From Rhizophagus clarus (taxonomy: Eukaryota; Glomeromycota; Glomeromycetes; Glomerales; Glomeraceae): a stretch of DNA of 64,000 bases. The stretch spans positions 310,001 through 374,000 of the forward strand of contig BLAL01000208.1 of NCBI GenBank assembly GCA_015698045.1, read 5' to 3'. Positions 14,918-28,730 of this stretch are shown here, piece after piece; within the stretch, counting starts at the first letter, position 1, and each line of letters opens with the position of its first letter. A program made the position numbers and the translations under genes. The notes beneath the pieces are model-generated. The model was not told the origin of the DNA and searched no databases. It was given only the letters and a program-made list of their open reading frames with translations.

Positions 14918-15850
14918 ATATTTTTTTGTTCTTCTAATTTATCTATATATCGTATCATGGCTTTTTCTTGGTAACCTTTTTTTTTGATATTCTTATTAAA
15001 AGTCGCTTGTGTGGGAATTCAGGTCTTTTAATCAGCGAATGGTCGTTTTCGGGAGGTCATACAAAATAGTTATTTCGCGGAAACTATGATATCGTAAAAA
15101 TTATATTCCACTATGACTCCTGATTATTTCGCGATTCCGTACCATAAAACTTTTTTTTTTTTTGACTAATAATGATAGATTTTTTATTCCAATATTGATA
15201 GACTTATTTTTCATCCATCTTTTCAAATAAGCACCATCCATGTGAATATCAAGAAAAAAAAACTCATAAATTTTAACTAGGAACTGTGGAATAATAACAA
15301 TGACAGAATAAACAGAGTATAAAGTATAAACTTATAACTACCCGACACTTAATCTAATGCAGTTAATACACGACTGAAAGATTACGTAATAGTAATTCAT
15401 ACGCCATCAAATAGAAAATTCTTATAACCAAAAATCATTCTTTCGGGTCCTTGTAATGAAAATACAGAAATTACGAAAGAAAAATTCGCCAAAAAACTCA
15501 AAGAAAAAGAAAAGGCAGAAATAATGAAAATTAAAAGCAAATATTCTTTTTATTGCGTTGACGTGGAATTTTACCATTTTGAATATTATTTGTCTTGCAA
15601 GATGGGAACGGATATCCGAATATCCGTTAAATAACCGGATAAATAAATCCGGATACAAAGAAAACCTATGATCTAGCTAAATTTAGTTGGATGATGTATG
15701 GCCGAATCAATGATACTATCAGAGCTAAAAAAAATCATTAAAAAAATTATGGTTAGCAACAAAATAATCATATATACTTTTTATTTCAAAAATTGGCTAA
15801 AATTCAACTTGTTAAATTAGCATATGCTAATCATGATACCAGACTTTCAA

Positions 15851-16360
15851 TATGCAAAGGGATGTATGACTGCTTGAAAAACAAATATCGTATCAGGAAA
15901 AGAATTACATCATTTTGATAATGATTTCGCTGTGTAACTTTTATTCAAATGAATTACTGAATGAATTTCCAAAAAAAAAATATTTAAGGAATTTTGGTCA
16001 ATAATGGTCGAGTTTCACTATTTACAAATTGACGATCTTAGTCATCTTTGAGTTTTTCCGGATAATTTTATCGATCTTTTAGATCACTATCAAATCGCAA
16101 GTATACTTCTTATCGATAAAAATGATAAAAAAAAAAATGACCAAAAAAAAAAAAAAAAATGTTTATATAAATTGACATATTGCATTGTTTAATAAATTAA
16201 ACTTTTAAAAGTTTCATAATAATTTATTATTATAATAAACTTTATTATTGTCGTAATTAGTAACATATCAATTACCTTTTGCATATTATTATTATCGTTT
16301 TACGCTTATTATTTCATCTTATCACCATTCGAAAGTTTCTTTTCGAATTGTTAACGTAAG
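15851..16360. repeat. 5' flank of copy C, duplicated in front of copy D
   Basis: Shared stretches include ATGTATGACTGCTTGAAAAA (about 15863), TTTTTCCGGATAATTTTATC and ACTTCTTATCGATAAAAATG, plus the region just before the ATG (CACCATTCGAAAGT). The matching flank of copy D is 37600-38192. The duplication that made C and D therefore included roughly 500 bp of upstream DNA and probably the promoter. Confidence 0.75.
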
Positions 16361-19300
16361 ATGACTAACACAAACACTGGCCCTAACGCACCCAAGGGAG
16401 CTGTGGGAAAAGAATTTAGACCTAGAGAGCCTTATACTCATCGTTTACGTAAAATTCTTGAAGAATATCCTGATGGTTCTCAAATTCTTCGTGAAATTCT
16501 TCAGAATTCCGATGATGCTAAGAGCACTGAACAAATTTTTATTTTGGATCATAATACTTATCCATCAAATAGATTAATTAACCCGCATTTGGACTATGAG
16601 AGTGCCAACCTGAAGATTGATAGATATCAATTTTAGCAAAAAATAATACAATTTTTGAAGAAAGAGATTTTCAATCTTTGCTCAAATTGGCCGATAGTGA
16701 AAAACATGATCAATTTGATAAAATTGGAGGTAAATTATTTTTATTTTTGTGTAATATTATTATGTTATATCTTTTTAATGTATTTTTATTATAACTATAG
16801 TGATGGGAGTTGGTTTTAATTCAATTTATCATATTACCGATTCACCTTCTTTCATTACTGGTGATAAGTATGTTATTCTTGATCCACATGAATGGTATTT
16901 TCGTGGTGGTATCCAATTTGACCTTGTCGGTGGTAGATTAGCCGAACATTATCCAGATCAATTCGCTCCTTTTAGAATCCCGTGTGATAAAAAGTTCGAA
17001 GGAACTATTTTTCGCTATCCTCTTCGTAATTCTAGTGAATCGGAAATTTCCAAAAAAATTTACAAAATTGATGAAATTTCAGAAATGTTTCGTAAATTTT
17101 ACGAAAATGAAAGCATTAATTGTTTATTATTTTTGAAATATATTGAATGTATCTCTTTTTATGAATTGGAAAAAGACGCTACTGAGCCTAAATTACTTTA
17201 TAAAATTCAATTAGATAATGCTGAAGATGTACGACAAGAACGCCGTTTGATAGTTGAAAAAATTATACCAATGATGGATTCACTAACATCTGGGATACTT
17301 GACGAAAATCAACAATTGGAAGCGACTTATGTTGCGTCATTCAGTCGTCAGAAAGGGGTTTTTAAAGAACCTAATTCAAAATGGTTAATTTTGAATTATC
17401 TTGATGATTTACTCAAAACCGAGGCATATTTTAAAGATAAATTCAAAAAAAGTATAAGAGAATATAAGTTTATACCTAATGTTGGTCTAGCTGTCCCTTT
17501 GGAAAATTTGAACGCTACTGGAAGATTATTCTGTTTTTTACCTCTTCCCATTGAAATGCCTTTTCTCGTTTCCGTACATGGATATTTCGCGGTAAGAATT
17601 AATTAATATTATTTTTGTTGCATTAATTTATTACCGAAATTTTTCATAATAATTGTTTTACAGGTTAACACTAATAGACGTTCATTATGGTCATCTGAAG
17701 AAAATGAAGACCTGGTAAATAATTTTTTTTGTAATTTATTTTCGGAAATGAAATTTATTAACTATTAACGTTAAATTTTATATTCTTATCTTTTAGTCAC
17801 TTGACTCATTGGCGTATTTAAAGATTGAATGGAACAAATATTTATTTGAAAATGTTTTACCCAATGCATGGGTAAAATTACTTCGTGGATTACCGAAAGT
17901 TCTTGATATTCAATTAATTGAAATATATAAATTCTGGCCAAAAATTGGAAGTACATCAAGTATTGCAAGTTCTTTTTGCAAGGACCTAATAAAAAATGTT
18001 GTAGAAAATCTTGACATTGATGATTGTGTGTTCTATGGTTTTACTAATTGGCTTTCGCTTAACAATGGTTATTTGAATGTGAGAATGCTTGACGATAATT
18101 TACTTAAAGTAATTGGAAATATTGGATTTCCTGTAATATCAGCTCCTCCCGATATAATTAGGATTTTAAAAGAATCTAAACACAAAAGTTCTCTTAAAAT
18201 TTTATCTCCTGCCATTATTCGTGATTATTTAAATTCTAACCGTGCTAGATGGGAAGATAATGCAATATCGAGACAAGAAGTTTTGCAATTATTTGAGTAT
18301 ATATTAAGCGATAAAAAATTTAATGAGTTGGAAGGTTTCAAAATGATTCCACTCGCGAATGATACATTTGGTACTTTGACATTATCCGGCGAGTCTTACG
18401 TATATATTGATAAGACCATTGATGAGATGAAAAATTATAGAAATGAGCGTAATAGTTTAATAAATCAATTGAATAGTGATAGATTAGTCGACAAAAAAAT
18501 TAATCCGGGGTTGTATGAAATTTTATATAATTACGCAAAAGCTGGATGGGATAAATGTAATTTAAATATTAAAATTTTAGATGAAATTGATGTTAAGGAT
18601 CTAATTTTAATTATTAGTGATATAGGCGAAAATAGAGAATTATCAATGAATGAAATAAATAATGTCATTGAAATTCTTAAACGGATTGCAAAAATTCAAA
18701 ATAATACTAGGATAGAAGGGAATGACCTAAAAAGTTTAGATGGATTATTAATTCCAAGTACTGAAAATAAACTTGTGAGTTTGGATGAAATTCAATTCGA
18801 TGACATGGGAGATAAACTTAGCGAAGAAGAAAGAAGAGATTATAAAATTTCTCATCGCTCTATAAATATTGATCTCGCTGAAGAATTACAAATGCAAACT
18901 TTAAAAGGAACAATATATGGTATTTATTATGATTTTAAATTGTAGATGCTTTATCTATTATCTTTATTAATTTGTTTGAACGTATTTATTTTTACTTTTC
19001 TAGGTATTAGAGAACCTTGTTGGGAAACATATGAACAATATGAATCATTAACTACTAGAATAAAAAATATTCTTAATGTAATTTGCTATAACTGTTAATT
19101 ATTGATTTTATTTATATTAGATATTAAATATTAAATTATTCTAAAAAAAAAAAAATTTTGATTTGTAGGATTATTCGATAAATTCTTTATTTAAGGAGTT
19201 TCTCCAAGTAAGTAATCGATATGTTTTTAAATTACTGTATTGAAATTTAGAGTTGTATCTGAGTGTAATGTATTTCTAAATATAGAACGCTGACGATGCT

Positions 19301-22300
19301 GGGGCTGCGTATTTTTCAATTATTGTCGATGAAAGAAAAATGGTTTATTCTTATAAGAAATCATTTTTCTCGGAAGAAATGGTAGGTTGGCAAGGTCCAG
19401 CAATATGGATTTATAATAGTGCAGAATTTACCGATGAAGACTTTGAATCTTTACTTAAACTTGGTATCGGGAGTAAATCTCAAGATGACGAGAAAATTGG
19501 AAAATTTGGAATAGGATTCAATTGCGCTTTTAATTTTACAGATCTACCAAGCTTCGTGAGCGGAAAATATATTTCATTTTTAGATCCACATGAAAAATTT
19601 CTTCCAGCACAAGGAAAACCTCCTAGAAAACGAAGAGGCATTCGAATTAACTTTAAAGAAAAGAATTGGAATTTTAAGAGAAGATTCCCCGATCAATGCC
19701 GTCCTTATGAGGCGCTAGGTTGTGATTTTTCAGAAGAATTTAAAGGAACATTATTTAGACTACCGCTTAGAACTGATGAATTGGCAAGACAAAGTAAAAT
19801 TTCACAACGAGTCTACAAAATTAGTGATGTTCGCAGTCTATTTAACAGAGTAGATGGTATTAAAGAGATGCTTTTTTTAAGATATATAGAATCATGTAGT
19901 TTATATCGCATGACAGATGGAGACAGAAAGCCTCAATTGATGTGGGTAGCAAAAATTGATAATATTAATGATTGTCGTGATGATCGTCGAAAAGTTGTTA
20001 ATAGTATTGATGATGCGCCAACCTATCAATTGGATATTGAAAGAAAGGATTATATGCAAGACAAACAAGTTTCAGAAATATGGGCTATATGCACAGGAGG
20101 ACATGATGAGATCGAATCAGAGTTTGACGAAAATTTTTCCGAAGATTTTGAAAAATTTTTAAAAGAAAAACGGTTAATCAAGGTAACTTAATGTATTTAA
20201 TTTTTATATTCAATTTTCATAAGATTAAAGATTTATTATCTATTTAATAAAGCCGAGGGGTGGAGTTGCTTCTTTACGAGCTCGATCTGATGAAAAATCA
20301 TTGGATGAGTTAAGGGATGAATTGGTAAAGTTGATTTTTTTATTTATCACAGTTTAATTCAAAATAATATTTAAAATTTATTAATATTTATAGATCCCAA
20401 ATCCTCCTGAACTCAAAGGAGAAGCATATTCTTATTTACCTTTGTCAATAAATACCAATTTGGGAGTCCACTTGAATGGAAATTTCTCTTTACCTAGTGG
20501 AAGAAACGGTATTCCACAGTCTGAAAAAGATTTCTTACAAGCTGATTGTGATGACGCAAAATGGAATAAATATGTTCTACACAATGTTTTACCTGATCTT
20601 CACGTTAAACTACTTGATTATATTATAGAACTTGAAAAAGAAAAGCACGAGCAAGAGACAGATTATGTTCCACATTCCATATATAATCTTTGGCCGATCA
20701 AGAATTTAACTACGGGTTTATACAAAGAATATGGTTTAAATGTTATTAGAAAATTGGGTTGTGAAGGATATGAAATTTTCTGGACTAAATCTGCTGGTGG
20801 ACAATTCATTTCATTAGAGGATTCTAAAATTTTTGGAACGAAAGAGACAGTAGTTGCTGATATATTGGTTGGTTTAGAAGTTCCAGCCGTGAAACTTGAC
20901 GAGAATCAAATCGAACATTTAAATGAAATTGTTAAATTTGGGGACCCTTTCCCTTATGTACCTGTTACTGGAGAATCTGTTTGCGATAATTTACGAGCGG
21001 TGATGCATTCGATACCGACCTTTACACGCGAGTCGATGTTTAAGTTGCTTGATTTTATTCTTCAAGATAGGAGTTCTTTTGGAATTCTTACTGGATTACC
21101 ATTAGTTCCGTTAAGTGATGGGTCCATTGGAAATTTTGGTGAAATTTATTACGTTGGAAAACAAGAGCATCTAGACTTGTTTCCGAATACTGGTTCATCA
21201 AAATTTATTTTCACTGAATTACCAAGAAACTTAGAGAAATTTTTTTATGATAGTGACTTCTGTGCATATACAAATATCAAAAAGTTTGACGCTTCTGCTA
21301 TTTCTATACTTTTACCGAGTGTGTTAAAGCCTGCAAAAGAGTTGAAGTGGGATCCGGATAGAGAAACTCTACCAAATAAAAGTTGGCTTGAAAAAATTTG
21401 GTCAATATTAAATGAAGGATTGGAAGATACAGATTTTAAGAGACTTTCCGTGTACCCTTTACTACCAATGATTCAGCCTTCCAATATGCTTATTCGGCCT
21501 GAAGCGAATAATCCACTTTTATACATACATGAAAGTGTACATGCTTTGTTCCCATCATTCCCAGCATTAATAAAATTGAAAGTGCGTATTACAAATATGT
21601 CGTTTCCTACAAGTGCGCATGAAGATTTTAAAAAGTGTGTTATTGAATGTAACTCTGAAAATGTAATCGATTCTTTGGAGAGAATTCGTTCAAATAATAG
21701 TATGAAACGGTGGTTTGAAAAGTGCAAACTATCATCTGAGGAATATGAAAACTTTAGAGCATTTATTAAGAAAGACCTTGCAACTTTAATAGGTAAGTAA
21801 AGGAATTATAAAACTTTTTTAAGTATTTTAAAAGGTATTTGAAATTTACTTCCGTTTTTTACTTTAACAGCACGTGGAAAAAGTCAAGCAAAATTTATGA
21901 ACGTTTTAAAATCTTTACCCATATGGCCATTGCGCTCTCCTAAAAATAAATTCATTGATGCTACATCTGGAAAACTTCTTACAAACAAGATACCTTTTTT
22001 TTCCTTCGATGAAAAGATTGATTTCTACAGATGCGATAATGAATCTGATTTCTATGCACTTAATGGGTTAGGTGTTACTTCTATAAACGAATTTGAATAT
22101 CTTGAAATTATAGTAACCTATATTACTACTGAATTTCCAAGCCCTTCTCAAGACTACGTCGATTTCTTAAAGTATTTTCTATCTCTAGGGAATCAAGAAG
22201 TTGAGGATTACCTTAAACGTTTTCCAGTTATACCTAACGAATCACTTACTAAATTTGTAAAAGTTAACACTTTGTACGATAAAAGCGTCTGTAGTATTCT

Positions 22301-23108
22301 TGCCAATGCAGACAAATTTTTACCATCAGACTTACAAGACAATTCAGTTTGTTTAGAAGCATTGAAGAGAATGGGTCTCATATGCCTTCCTCCTCTTCCT
22401 CCTCCTCCTCCTCCTCCAATTTCTAATGGTCATAGAGAAGTGTTACTTAATTCTTTACTGGAACAACTCACGATGAAATCTGATAATGGATATCACGATG
22501 CCATTTTTGCCGTTGATGGAGAAATGATTCATGCTAACAGATATGTTCTTTTAGGTATTAGGTTTAATTTTAAAAATTTCGTGTATTTTTCTTATATTTA
22601 TTTAATTTATTCTTCATATATAGCTGCTTCAAAGAAATTTAAAGATATTTTTCGTGATAACACTGATAATAGACCAATTGAAGTAAATTTTCGACAAGAT
22701 AGTTTCTGTGTATTCCTCAAATTGTTATATGGGCAACCATTTAAAGATGCTATAAATCCTATTTTGTGTACCGCAGATAATTATGAAAAAAAGCAAGATT
22801 TTAAAACTTATTATGTATCATTCTTAATAGATCTACTAAAATTAACCGTTTCATATGAAGTTGAGCCAGTAAGAATTGAGGTAGAATATTCTATTATAGA
22901 ATGCCAATGTATTAGTGTCCATAATTTGTGTAAAATTCTAGGATGTTTAGAAAGATATGATAAAGACCAACGATTGGGGAATTTCTATAAACCACTTATT
23001 AAGTCAAGCAAAATTCTTATTGATGAGCAATTATTAGAACTTCGTGACAATGCAGTAGATAAGTCGGAGATATTACAAATGGAAAACATGTTAGAACAGT
23101 TCATGTAG
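16361..23108 (+). pseudogene. Sacsin-like/BTB gene copy C (short form), first exon frameshifted at the ATP-binding motif
   Basis: Homologous exons: 16361-16729, 16801-17591, 17664-17714, 17797-18919, 19004-19077, 19169-19207, 19286-20182, 20253-20324, 20394-21792, 21871-22554, 22624-23108. They sum to 5984 nt, 10 nt short of a 1998-codon frame. Seen: next to copy D, 10 bases are missing between 16630 and 16631. They encode the Gly-Pro-Ala of the GPALLA motif, and the frame hits TAG at 16634-16636. Every later exon is open with good splice sites, so the lesion is recent, or a sequencing error, or translation restarts downstream (an ATG at 16803 would lose the N-box). Module 2 keeps the N-box NADDAGA and KFGIGFNCAFNFTD. 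The segment before the BTB is replaced by a Pro-rich linker (coded at about 22384-22418). The last intron (22555-22623) is 69 nt and stop-free, so retaining it would stay in frame. Confidence 0.75.
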
Positions 23109-24131
23109 AATAGTTATAAGAATTTTACTTTAGTCTTTTTTTTTTTTTTATTGTAATTTTCAAAGTTTATTTTCTAAATAGTAGCGTTTTCGTAATAAGC
23201 TCTACGATAGTAAGAAATAAACACTTAAAAGTTCAAATAAAACAAGAAGGACATTTGACGGTGAATTAGGATATAAATCAGGATAATTGCGTTGCATTAT
23301 TGATCCAGTGGGAAGATTGAACATTACAACCTTGATACGATGAGAAATAATCTTTGAAAGTTTCGAAGAAGTAACCGAAAAGGTAGGATTATGGCGTAAC
23401 CATAATGTTTTAATCATAAAATTGAAATTTTGCGATACAAATCACATGAATATACAGTAAATTACGTGATGTGTAAATCTTTTGACTGAAAGTTTTTAAA
23501 TTAAGATATTTTTTAATATTTAAATAATCAATAAAAATTTCCAAATATTTAATATTGACCAAATGACTTAAATGATCAGTTATTTGAGCTTTATATGTTA
23601 TTTGCCGAACACTGGACTAGGGAGCTCTATACATGCATTACTCATGGAAAATTTTAATTAAGAAAATAATTCTGAAAATACGGGTTTCTGTAAAGTATTC
23701 AATTTTTAACATAATCTTTTTATATTGTTTCAGTTAATGAAGTAATCATATTAAAGTCTTTTTAATTCAAACACATACATGTATTTATAATGTTATAAAT
23801 AAAATAATCTTGATAATTTAATACTTGTAAAATATTTTACTACTCTAGCCTTAGTGTTAAAACAATTCCAAATAAAGAAAGAAATACATATATTTAATCC
23901 TCGAATAAGTTATAAAGAAAGGAATTATTTAAATAAACTAAGAAACTTGCAAAATATTTTACTACTTTAGCCTTAGTGTTTAAATAATTCTAATAAAAAT
24001 AAAATAAAAAAAATATATCACAATACCATAAATCTAAATTAATTTTTGTCAGTTTTAATACCTAAATAATTAAATAAATTAATTAATTTTTATATAAAAT
24101 AATTTTTAAAATTTATTTTTTTTTGCATATA
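23109..24131. other. Intergenic spacer between copy C and the kinase; one short direct repeat
   Basis: No gene seen. A segment of about 55 bp containing AAAATATTTTACTACT and TAGCCTTAGTGTT occurs twice, at about 23823 and 23944, 121 bp apart. The convergent arrangement (copy C on +, kinase on -) means this spacer should hold both 3' ends. Confidence 0.6.
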
Positions 24132-25365
24132 TTACATACTTGATAACTTTATATTGTTAATTACACAATCTAAACATTCACTTTCTTCAGTTTCATTTAA
24201 TTTTTGGTTTGATTTATCAACAACTATACAATCTAAATATTTACTTTCTAGAATTTCATTTACTTCTTTATTAGTAAAATCAAGTAAGCGACTTGTATAA
24301 TATGCTTGTGGATGAGATTCAGTAATAAGTTTATTATTTCCAATTGGTGCATTTATAAATTCCATAATATTGCTTTCTAATTCTTCACTAGTTTCACCGT
24401 TAGAACGGAAAATCCAGTCTGTAATAATATTACTTACTTCTTTAGCAGATGGCCTTTTTAATGGATCCTCACTCCAGCATTTTTTCATCAAATCCACATA
24501 ACATTGTGGAGTACTTTTAATAATTTCAGGTCGTTCACCTTTACAAATACTTATACTGAGTTGAAGATCATGTGCTCTATCATTAAATGGTGGAATTCCA
24601 GATGTAAATTCCCACATAATCATAGAAAAACTATATATATCACTAGCTGGAGTATATGGTTTGCCCCTTAAAACTTCAGGTGCCATAAATGGAATAACAC
24701 CATAAATATTATGTTCTTTTAAAAAATTTGCAGCTTTGCATAATCCTAAATCACTAATAAAAACTTTGTTCTTATCATTCTCATCCTCTTTATCCTTATG
24801 ATTTAAAATATTGCCATCATGGAGATCACAATGAATAAGATTTTGCTTATGTATTTTTTTAAGACCAGAAATAATTTTATATAATATAAACAATCTTTGA
24901 TTCCAATTATTTTCAATTATTTTTGCTAAATTTCCTCTTAAATTTCCCATATTTGCATAATCCATTACAACCATATAATTTAAAGTATCTGGATTTTTTG
25001 TAAATCCATGTAAATCAATAATTCTAGTTGATTCCAAACATTTTTCATGACAATCCCACTATAAAAATTAAAATTGGTTATATTAATATAATTAATTTAT
25101 AATAAAATTAAAATAAATAATATATAATTATACTTCATTTAAAAATTCATCTAAATTTTCATTCAAATTATTTTCATTCAAATTATTGAGACATTTAAGA
25201 GCTACTTCCTTCTCTCCACTACTTTTTAACCAAATAGCCTTGTATATAATACCAAATCCTCCTTTATCAAGATATTCAACATTTTTAAATTGATTATAAG
25301 GAATCCATTTTAATATTTTTTCACGAATAAATTCATCTAAAATTGCATTTTCATTTTTTCCAAAT
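24132..25365 (-). CDS. TKL-type protein kinase, two catalytic exons (5' end not resolved)
   Basis: Two exons on the - strand, 25365-25134 and 25058-24132 (phase 0 between them), give 385 residues. Seen: Gly-loop GGFGIIYKAIW, VALK lysine, catalytic loop HCDLHDGNIL (HCD in place of HRD), DLG in place of DFG (SDLGLCKA), APEVLRG, and SDIYSFSMIMWE. The spacing is that of a complete kinase domain. The tail has a short internal repeat (ESKYLDC / ESECLDC) and SRLLDF, typical of the expanded Rhizophagus kinases. The frame enters at 25365 one base into a codon with no ATG, so at least one upstream exon is needed. Upstream lies the microexon-like array, and the best first exon is 31144-31063. Function: Ser/Thr or Tyr phosphorylation in signalling; substrate unknown. 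Confidence 0.85.
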
Positions 25366-26269
25366 CTACATATAATTTAAATAATTAAAATATATTAAAA
25401 TTTATATTAGATCTCAAAATTAAAAAAAGTAATATGATGACTTACTCTAAAATTTCATTATAAATTTAATAAATATAATAAATTTAAATTTTAGTTTTAT
25501 TTTTAATATATGGCCTATATTTTATAACTTACCAACTAAAGCAATAGATAGTATTTTTAAATAAAGATCAAATTGGTTAATTAAATTATGAATAAATATT
25601 ATATGATTATAATAATACAATAATAACTTACAACAATCTGAAGTAAATTACCAAATAATTTTTTAAATAAAGAAATTAGTTAGTTTAAATTATGTGTAAA
25701 TATTAGATAAATATGTAATAATAGAATTAAATAAATAACTTATAACTTACAATCTAAAATAATTACCAAATAATTTTTGTATAAAGAAATAGTTAGTTTA
25801 AATTTATATGTAAATATTATATAAATAAGTATGTAATAATAGAATTAAATAAAGTATTTATAACTTACTCGCTATATTATTAAATAATTTTTAATAAAGA
25901 AATTAGTTAGTTTAAATTATATGTAAATATTATATGAATATGTAATAATAGAATTAAATAAATAACTTATAACTTACGATCTAAAATAAATTACCAAATA
26001 ATTTTTTAAATAAAGAAATTAGTTATATAAATATGTAATAATAGAATACGACTTACCAACTAAAATAAATTATCAAATAATTTTTAAATAAAGAAATTAG
26101 TTAGTTTAAATTATATGTAAATATTATATACATGTAAATATGTAAAAATAGAATTAAATAAAAAACTTACTCCCTATATTATTAAATAATTTTTTAAATA
26201 AAGAAATTAGTTAGTTTAGATTATATGTAAATATTATATAAATATGTAATAATAGGACTAAATAAATGA

Positions 26270-28090
26270 ATAAATGTGTATCTCGCAAGGGGCGATACTG
26301 TAAATGCCAGTTCTTTTATGCTTATGAAAATAAGCGTTGTATATATGTAGCAGAAGGTTTTTATTAATTAAATGTAAATGCGAAAGTGAAATAAAATATA
26401 ATAAATTACTAATAAACGTTTCACCATTGATCAATTTGTGAAGGTTACACGATCAACTTAAACAAAAAAACGTAAATTAATCGGTTGCGAATAGGTAATG
26501 CACACACTAGCAATTACACTCAGACGCAAGCATTAATTTACAAATAAACTAACACTTTAACAACGAGATAACTTATTAAATAAATGCTTTATTTTATTTA
26601 AAACGAAATTATCTGTTTTCACATTGATTAAAAACGCCTATATTTATACAAAAAACAACTACACTAAATTTACTTGACATATCTAACATATCACATAAAT
26701 GCTACTTATTTCATATATTTCACATATTTGTTATATTGCATATGTTTAACATATCAAACATTTGCAATATTCGTAACATTTATAACATTTGTGACATTCG
26801 CAACATTCTAGTCATCGTGACTAAAATTATCTGCATTCGTTATCTTATTACATGTAATCGTGACATTCGCAACATTCGCAACACGATCAGCGATCACGTG
26901 ACTGTTCGATCGTAACAATACGATTAAAATCTAGCATGACGGTAATATCACGTGATTTACGTGATTTGTATTTGTTTATCAGCTAGATGCTAGATCATCT
27001 TTTTTTTAAACGCGCTCTTTCTTACCTCAACAAATATGCCGAAGTGTCTTAAAGTAAGGTTTTTTTCTTTTTATTTTGCTTCTTACATTTTTGCTTCTTA
27101 CACTTTATTCTTTACTATCTTTATTTTGTTTTTTTAGGACTTTTGGCTCCTTCGGTTTTACAATTAAGGTATGTTCAATATTATATGGCTCTGATTTCGT
27201 ATTCCTTCTTATTTCTTAATTTATTCTTATATTCTGTTCATTGCTTACATTTCGTATTTCATTTTTTTTAGGTCTTTTGGTTCTTCTCTGCAGTTAAGGT
27301 ATGACTCTTATTTTTTTTTATTTTTGTTTGTTAATTACATATATATTCTGTTCACTACTAACTATTTCATCTTTTGTCTTATGGGTTTGATTTTACTTGG
27401 TCCCTATTTCCCTTCCCTTGTTGTTCTCCTTTTATCTTACTTTTTTGTCTTATTTTTCCATCCTTTCTTCATTTTTTATCATTTCCTCTACATTTATTTC
27501 GTTAAATTTCACTCCCTATCGTTTATTTCGTCCCCTTCCGCTTCACTTTCATTTATTTCATTTCCCTTCCGCTTCCCCTTCATTTGTTTTATTCCACTTC
27601 ACTTCTCCTTCGTTTGTTTCATTCCATTTCACCTTCCATTCGTTTCTTTCACTCGCTTTTACTACTCTTTTTGTTTGTTTCGTTCCCTTTTACTACCCAT
27701 TCTTTTTCATTCACTTCCTCATTTATTTTGTCCTTTTTACTCACGCATTTCCTCTTCTTTATTATTGTAACTCTTTCTTTCTCTTCCCTACCAAAAATAA
27801 ATATTCCAGACAGTGTGAATTTGATGATATTTTATTTTTTTAATCAATAAAACATGTGATATATTAAACTAATAAATTGTTGACTTAGTATTTAATTTGA
27901 GTATTTAACTTGCAAATAAAATTTCATTACATAAATTTTTTTTGCGAAAAAATTTAATCATAACATTAAAAAAAAAATTAGCCAATCAAAAAATTTAAAT
28001 TAAATCACGTGACAAAAATGTGAGATTTAAGCATTACACAGGGAGTATGCGAGATTTAAGCATCATACAGGGGTGCTAGATATAAATTTA
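26270..28090. mobile_element. Insertion of unknown type splitting the cassette array
   Basis: The array stops near 26265 (after ACTAAATAAAT) and resumes near 28090 (CTAAATAAAT again), which suggests a 10-bp target duplication. Inside: GTATCTCGCA near the left end and, inverted, a weakly similar TATCTAGCAC near the right end; a run of short ACATTCGCA / ACATTTGTG-like repeats at about 26740-26890; and ATGCCGAAGTGTCTTAAA at 27036 followed by a GTAAGG donor. Two related exon-like blocks follow, at about 27138-27169 and 27273-27299, each between TTTTTTTAG and AAG-GTATG. There is also a pyrimidine-rich tract. No recognisable transposon protein. It may be an LTR or a non-autonomous element. Confidence 0.4.
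27370..27790 (+). repeat. Long pyrimidine-rich tract of degenerate short repeats
   Basis: About 420 bases with a strong C/T bias on the + strand, made of degenerate repeats around CATTTCCCTTCCGCTTC and CGTTTGTTTCATTCCA. The overlapping open frames it contains are low-complexity (Phe, Ser, Leu) and come from composition, so I do not call a gene here. Confidence 0.65.
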
Positions 28091-28730
28091 CCCTAAATAA
28101 ATAACTTACAACCTATATTATTAAATAATTTTTTAAATAAAGAAATTAGTTAGTTTAGATTATATGTAAATATTATATAAATATGTAATAATAGAATACG
28201 ACTTACCGACTAAAATAAATTACCAAATAATTTTTTAAATAAAGAAATTAGTTAGTTTAAATTATATGTAAATATTATATAAATACCAACTAAAATAAAT
28301 TACCAAATAATTTTAAATAAAGAAATTAGTTAGTTTTAATTATATGTAAATATTATATAAATATGTAATAATAGAACTAAATAAATAACTTACTCCTTAT
28401 ATTATTAAATAATTTTTTAAATAAAGAAATTAGTTAGTTTAAATTATATGTAAATATTAGATAAATATGTAATAATAGAATTAAATAAATAACTTATAAC
28501 TTACGATCTAAAATAAATTACCAAATAATTTTTTAAATAAAGAAATTAGTTAGTTTAAATTATATGTAAATATTATATAAATATGTAATAATAGAATTAA
28601 ATAAATAACTTATAACTAACGATCTAAAATAAATTACCAAATAATTTTTTAAATAAAGAAATTAGTTAGTTTAAATTATATGTAAATATTATGTAAATAT
28701 GTAATAATAAAATTAAATAAATAACTTACT

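Larger units (their letters stand above)
14145..16360. other. Intergenic spacer between copies B and C; holds a MITE and a duplicated 5' flank, no gene
   Basis: No supported gene. The stretch contains a short inverted-repeat element (14672-14917) and, from about 15851, the upstream sequence that copy C shares with copy D. The rest is AT-rich with A-runs, and I see nothing else in it. Confidence 0.6.

Noticed and set aside
15422-15658. 78-residue frame on the - strand, Phe-rich
   Set aside because: Low complexity, no homology recognised, no support from context.
27324-27850. Three overlapping open frames of 88-148 residues rich in Phe, Ser, Leu
   Set aside because: They lie in a pyrimidine-rich degenerate repeat open in all three frames, so composition explains them.
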